From Kaistia granuli DSM 23481 (lineage in GTDB: Bacteria; Pseudomonadota; Alphaproteobacteria; Rhizobiales; Kaistiaceae): DNA of 64,000 nucleotides. The stretch lies in contig NZ_AQYH01000017.1 of assembly GCF_000380505.1 (NCBI RefSeq), positions 1 through 64,000 of the forward strand, given 5' to 3'. A program made the translations under genes and the position numbers. Shown in pieces: positions 63,076 through 64,000 of the stretch. Positions within the stretch are counted from its first letter, which is position 1; each line of letters opens with the position of its first letter. The notes beneath the pieces were generated by a model, which was not told the origin of the DNA, did not search any database, and worked only from the letters and a program-made list of their open reading frames with translations.

Positions 63076-63984
63076 TCAGGCCGGATTGGGGATGAAGGCC
63101 ATGCCGCCGCGAGCTTCCTTCAGGAAGTTGAGCGACTTGACCTGGCCAGTCATCTCGAGCGCGTTGCGGTAGACCGGATCATGCCAGCCCTCGATGTCGA
63201 TCGTGCCGGTATAGCCGGAGAGGCGAAGCTCGCTGATGATCCGCGTCCAGTCGCTGTCGCCGAAGCCAGGCGAGCGCATCTGCACGAAGGGATGCTTGCC
63301 GAAGATGCCGCTCTCGCGGATGACGTCCCAGCGGATCGTCGCGTCCTTGCCGTGCACGTGGAAGATCTTCGGCGCCCATTTTCGGATCTGCGGGATCGGG
63401 TCGATCAGATAGACCATCTGATGGCACGGCTCCCATTCGAGGCCGATATTGTCGTCCGGCGTCTCGTTGAAGATCAGCTCCCAGGCGTCGGGATTGTGGG
63501 CGATGTTCCAGTCACCGGTCGCCCAGTTGCCGTCCATGGCGCAATTCTCGAAGGCGAGACGCACACCCTTGTCGCTCGCGCGCTTGGCGAGCTCGCTCCA
63601 CACTTCCTTGTAGCGCGGCAGGCTCTCCTCGATCGACTTGCCGCGAATGCGGCCGGTGAAGCCGGCGATCGTCTTGGCGCCGAACAGGTGGGCGTTGTCG
63701 ATCAGCGTCTTCCAGCCTTCGAGCGTCTCGCGGTCGATGTCGGTGGTCTCGAGCGGGTTGCCGAACATGCCGAGCGTATCGATTTTCACGTCGGCGTCGC
63801 CGATCGCTTCCTTCAACTCGGCCGCCAGCTTCGGAATATCCTTGCCGCCGAGGGTCTGCCAGAAGAACGGCTCGATGGATTCGAAGCCGAGCGGCAGGAT
63901 CTGCTTCACGTAGGCGGCCGGATCGGGGAGGTTCCCCTTGATCATCGTGCCGATGCGGATGTCGAGGACGGGATTGGTGGTCAC
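63076..63984 (-). CDS. Xylose-isomerase-like TIM-barrel sugar isomerase/epimerase
   Basis: A 302-residue TIM-barrel protein of the AP-endonuclease-2/sugar-phosphate isomerase superfamily. Metal-ligand segments are visible: LAFENCAMDG (Glu), IGLEWEPCHQMVY (Glu and His), IFHVHGKDATI (HVHGKD) and TIDIEGWHDP (Glu). It starts at a GTG (63984), with GGAAAG upstream. It lies ahead of the minus-strand CUT1 transporter, so it probably isomerises or epimerises the imported sugar or its keto form. The exact reaction is unknown, as this superfamily is very diverse. Confidence 0.82.
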   Translation of the reverse strand: MTTNPVLDIRIGTMIKGNLPDPAAYVKQILPLGFESIEPFFWQTLGGKDIPKLAAELKEAIGDADVKIDTLGMFGNPLETTDIDRETLEGWKTLIDNAHLFGAKTIAGFTGRIRGKSIEESLPRYKEVWSELAKRASDKGVRLAFENCAMDGNWATGDWNIAHNPDAWELIFNETPDDNIGLEWEPCHQMVYLIDPIPQIRKWAPKIFHVHGKDATIRWDVIRESGIFGKHPFVQMRSPGFGDSDWTRIISELRLSGYTGTIDIEGWHDPVYRNALEMTGQVKSLNFLKEARGGMAFIPNPA

Positions 63985-64000
63985 GGCGTCTTTCCTTCAG

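Overview
The window is GC-rich, densely coding DNA from an alphaproteobacterium, most likely of the order Hyphomicrobiales. The main support is the conserved minus-strand block rpmH-rnpA-yidC-engB-argB-pyrimidine 5'-nucleotidase (1025-5850), which is typical of that order. Protein style (many short-chain dehydrogenases, CUT1 sugar ABC transporters, M3 peptidase) agrees. No species can be named from the sequence alone.

Layout. 1-1023 is an intact IS481-family insertion sequence that abuts the nucleotidase stop codon. 1025-5850 is the core operon, with a good sigma70 promoter at 5986-6014. 6155-7708 is an orphan sensor kinase. tRNA-Arg(ACG) at 7849-7925 is followed by decayed genes (an SDR pseudogene and an IS630 transposase fragment).

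8732-22990 is a metal-resistance island. It holds CueR, the CopA P-type ATPase, two CopZ-like chaperones, a periplasmic multicopper oxidase, a glutaredoxin-like protein with a ferredoxin-type reductase, an HlyD/RND efflux pair, an SmtB-type ArsR sensor and a CDF zinc exporter. Five promoters carry the same CueR-type element: a TTGACC -35, an exactly 19-bp spacer containing TTssCA...GGAA, and a poor -10. They tie copA-cueR, copZ1, glutaredoxin-reductase, the RND operon and copZ2 into one regulon. The CDF gene instead has an SmtB-like 12-2-12 operator across its promoter. An IS3-family remnant lies after the CDF gene.

23736-29427 is a putative phosphonate uptake locus: a divergent GntR/HutC repressor, a 22-bp palindrome, a binding protein, two permeases, an ATPase and a hexapeptide transferase of the phosphonate-associated family. 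A decayed transposase and a glycine-rich autotransporter adhesin (29888-32935) follow.

33383-38363 holds small accessory genes (DoxX, an SMR efflux protein with its TetR, DUF2165, two SDRs, another TetR). 38504-43008 holds an M3 oligopeptidase, a PfkB kinase, an AHL-lactonase-like hydrolase and an unknown protein. 43150-47550 is a SorC-type regulator, deoC and double-domain aldehyde dehydrogenase operon, suited to deoxyribose/nucleoside breakdown. A GT2 glycosyltransferase and a nucleoside hydrolase follow.

50031-59834 is the most unusual region. A 588-residue regulator has a periplasmic-binding-protein-like domain inserted inside a DeoR protein. It heads a plus-strand run: CUT1 binding protein and permeases, enoyl-CoA hydratase-like protein, SDR, mutarotase-like protein, SMP-30 lactonase and class III CoA-transferase. 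The gene set suggests sugar oxidation to an aldonic acid followed by CoA-thioester chemistry, a combination I cannot match to a textbook pathway. A second CUT1 transporter and a TIM-barrel isomerase/epimerase converge from the minus strand (59917-63984). Neither CUT1 system has its own ATPase here, and both carry a palindromic REP-like element between binding-protein and permease genes.
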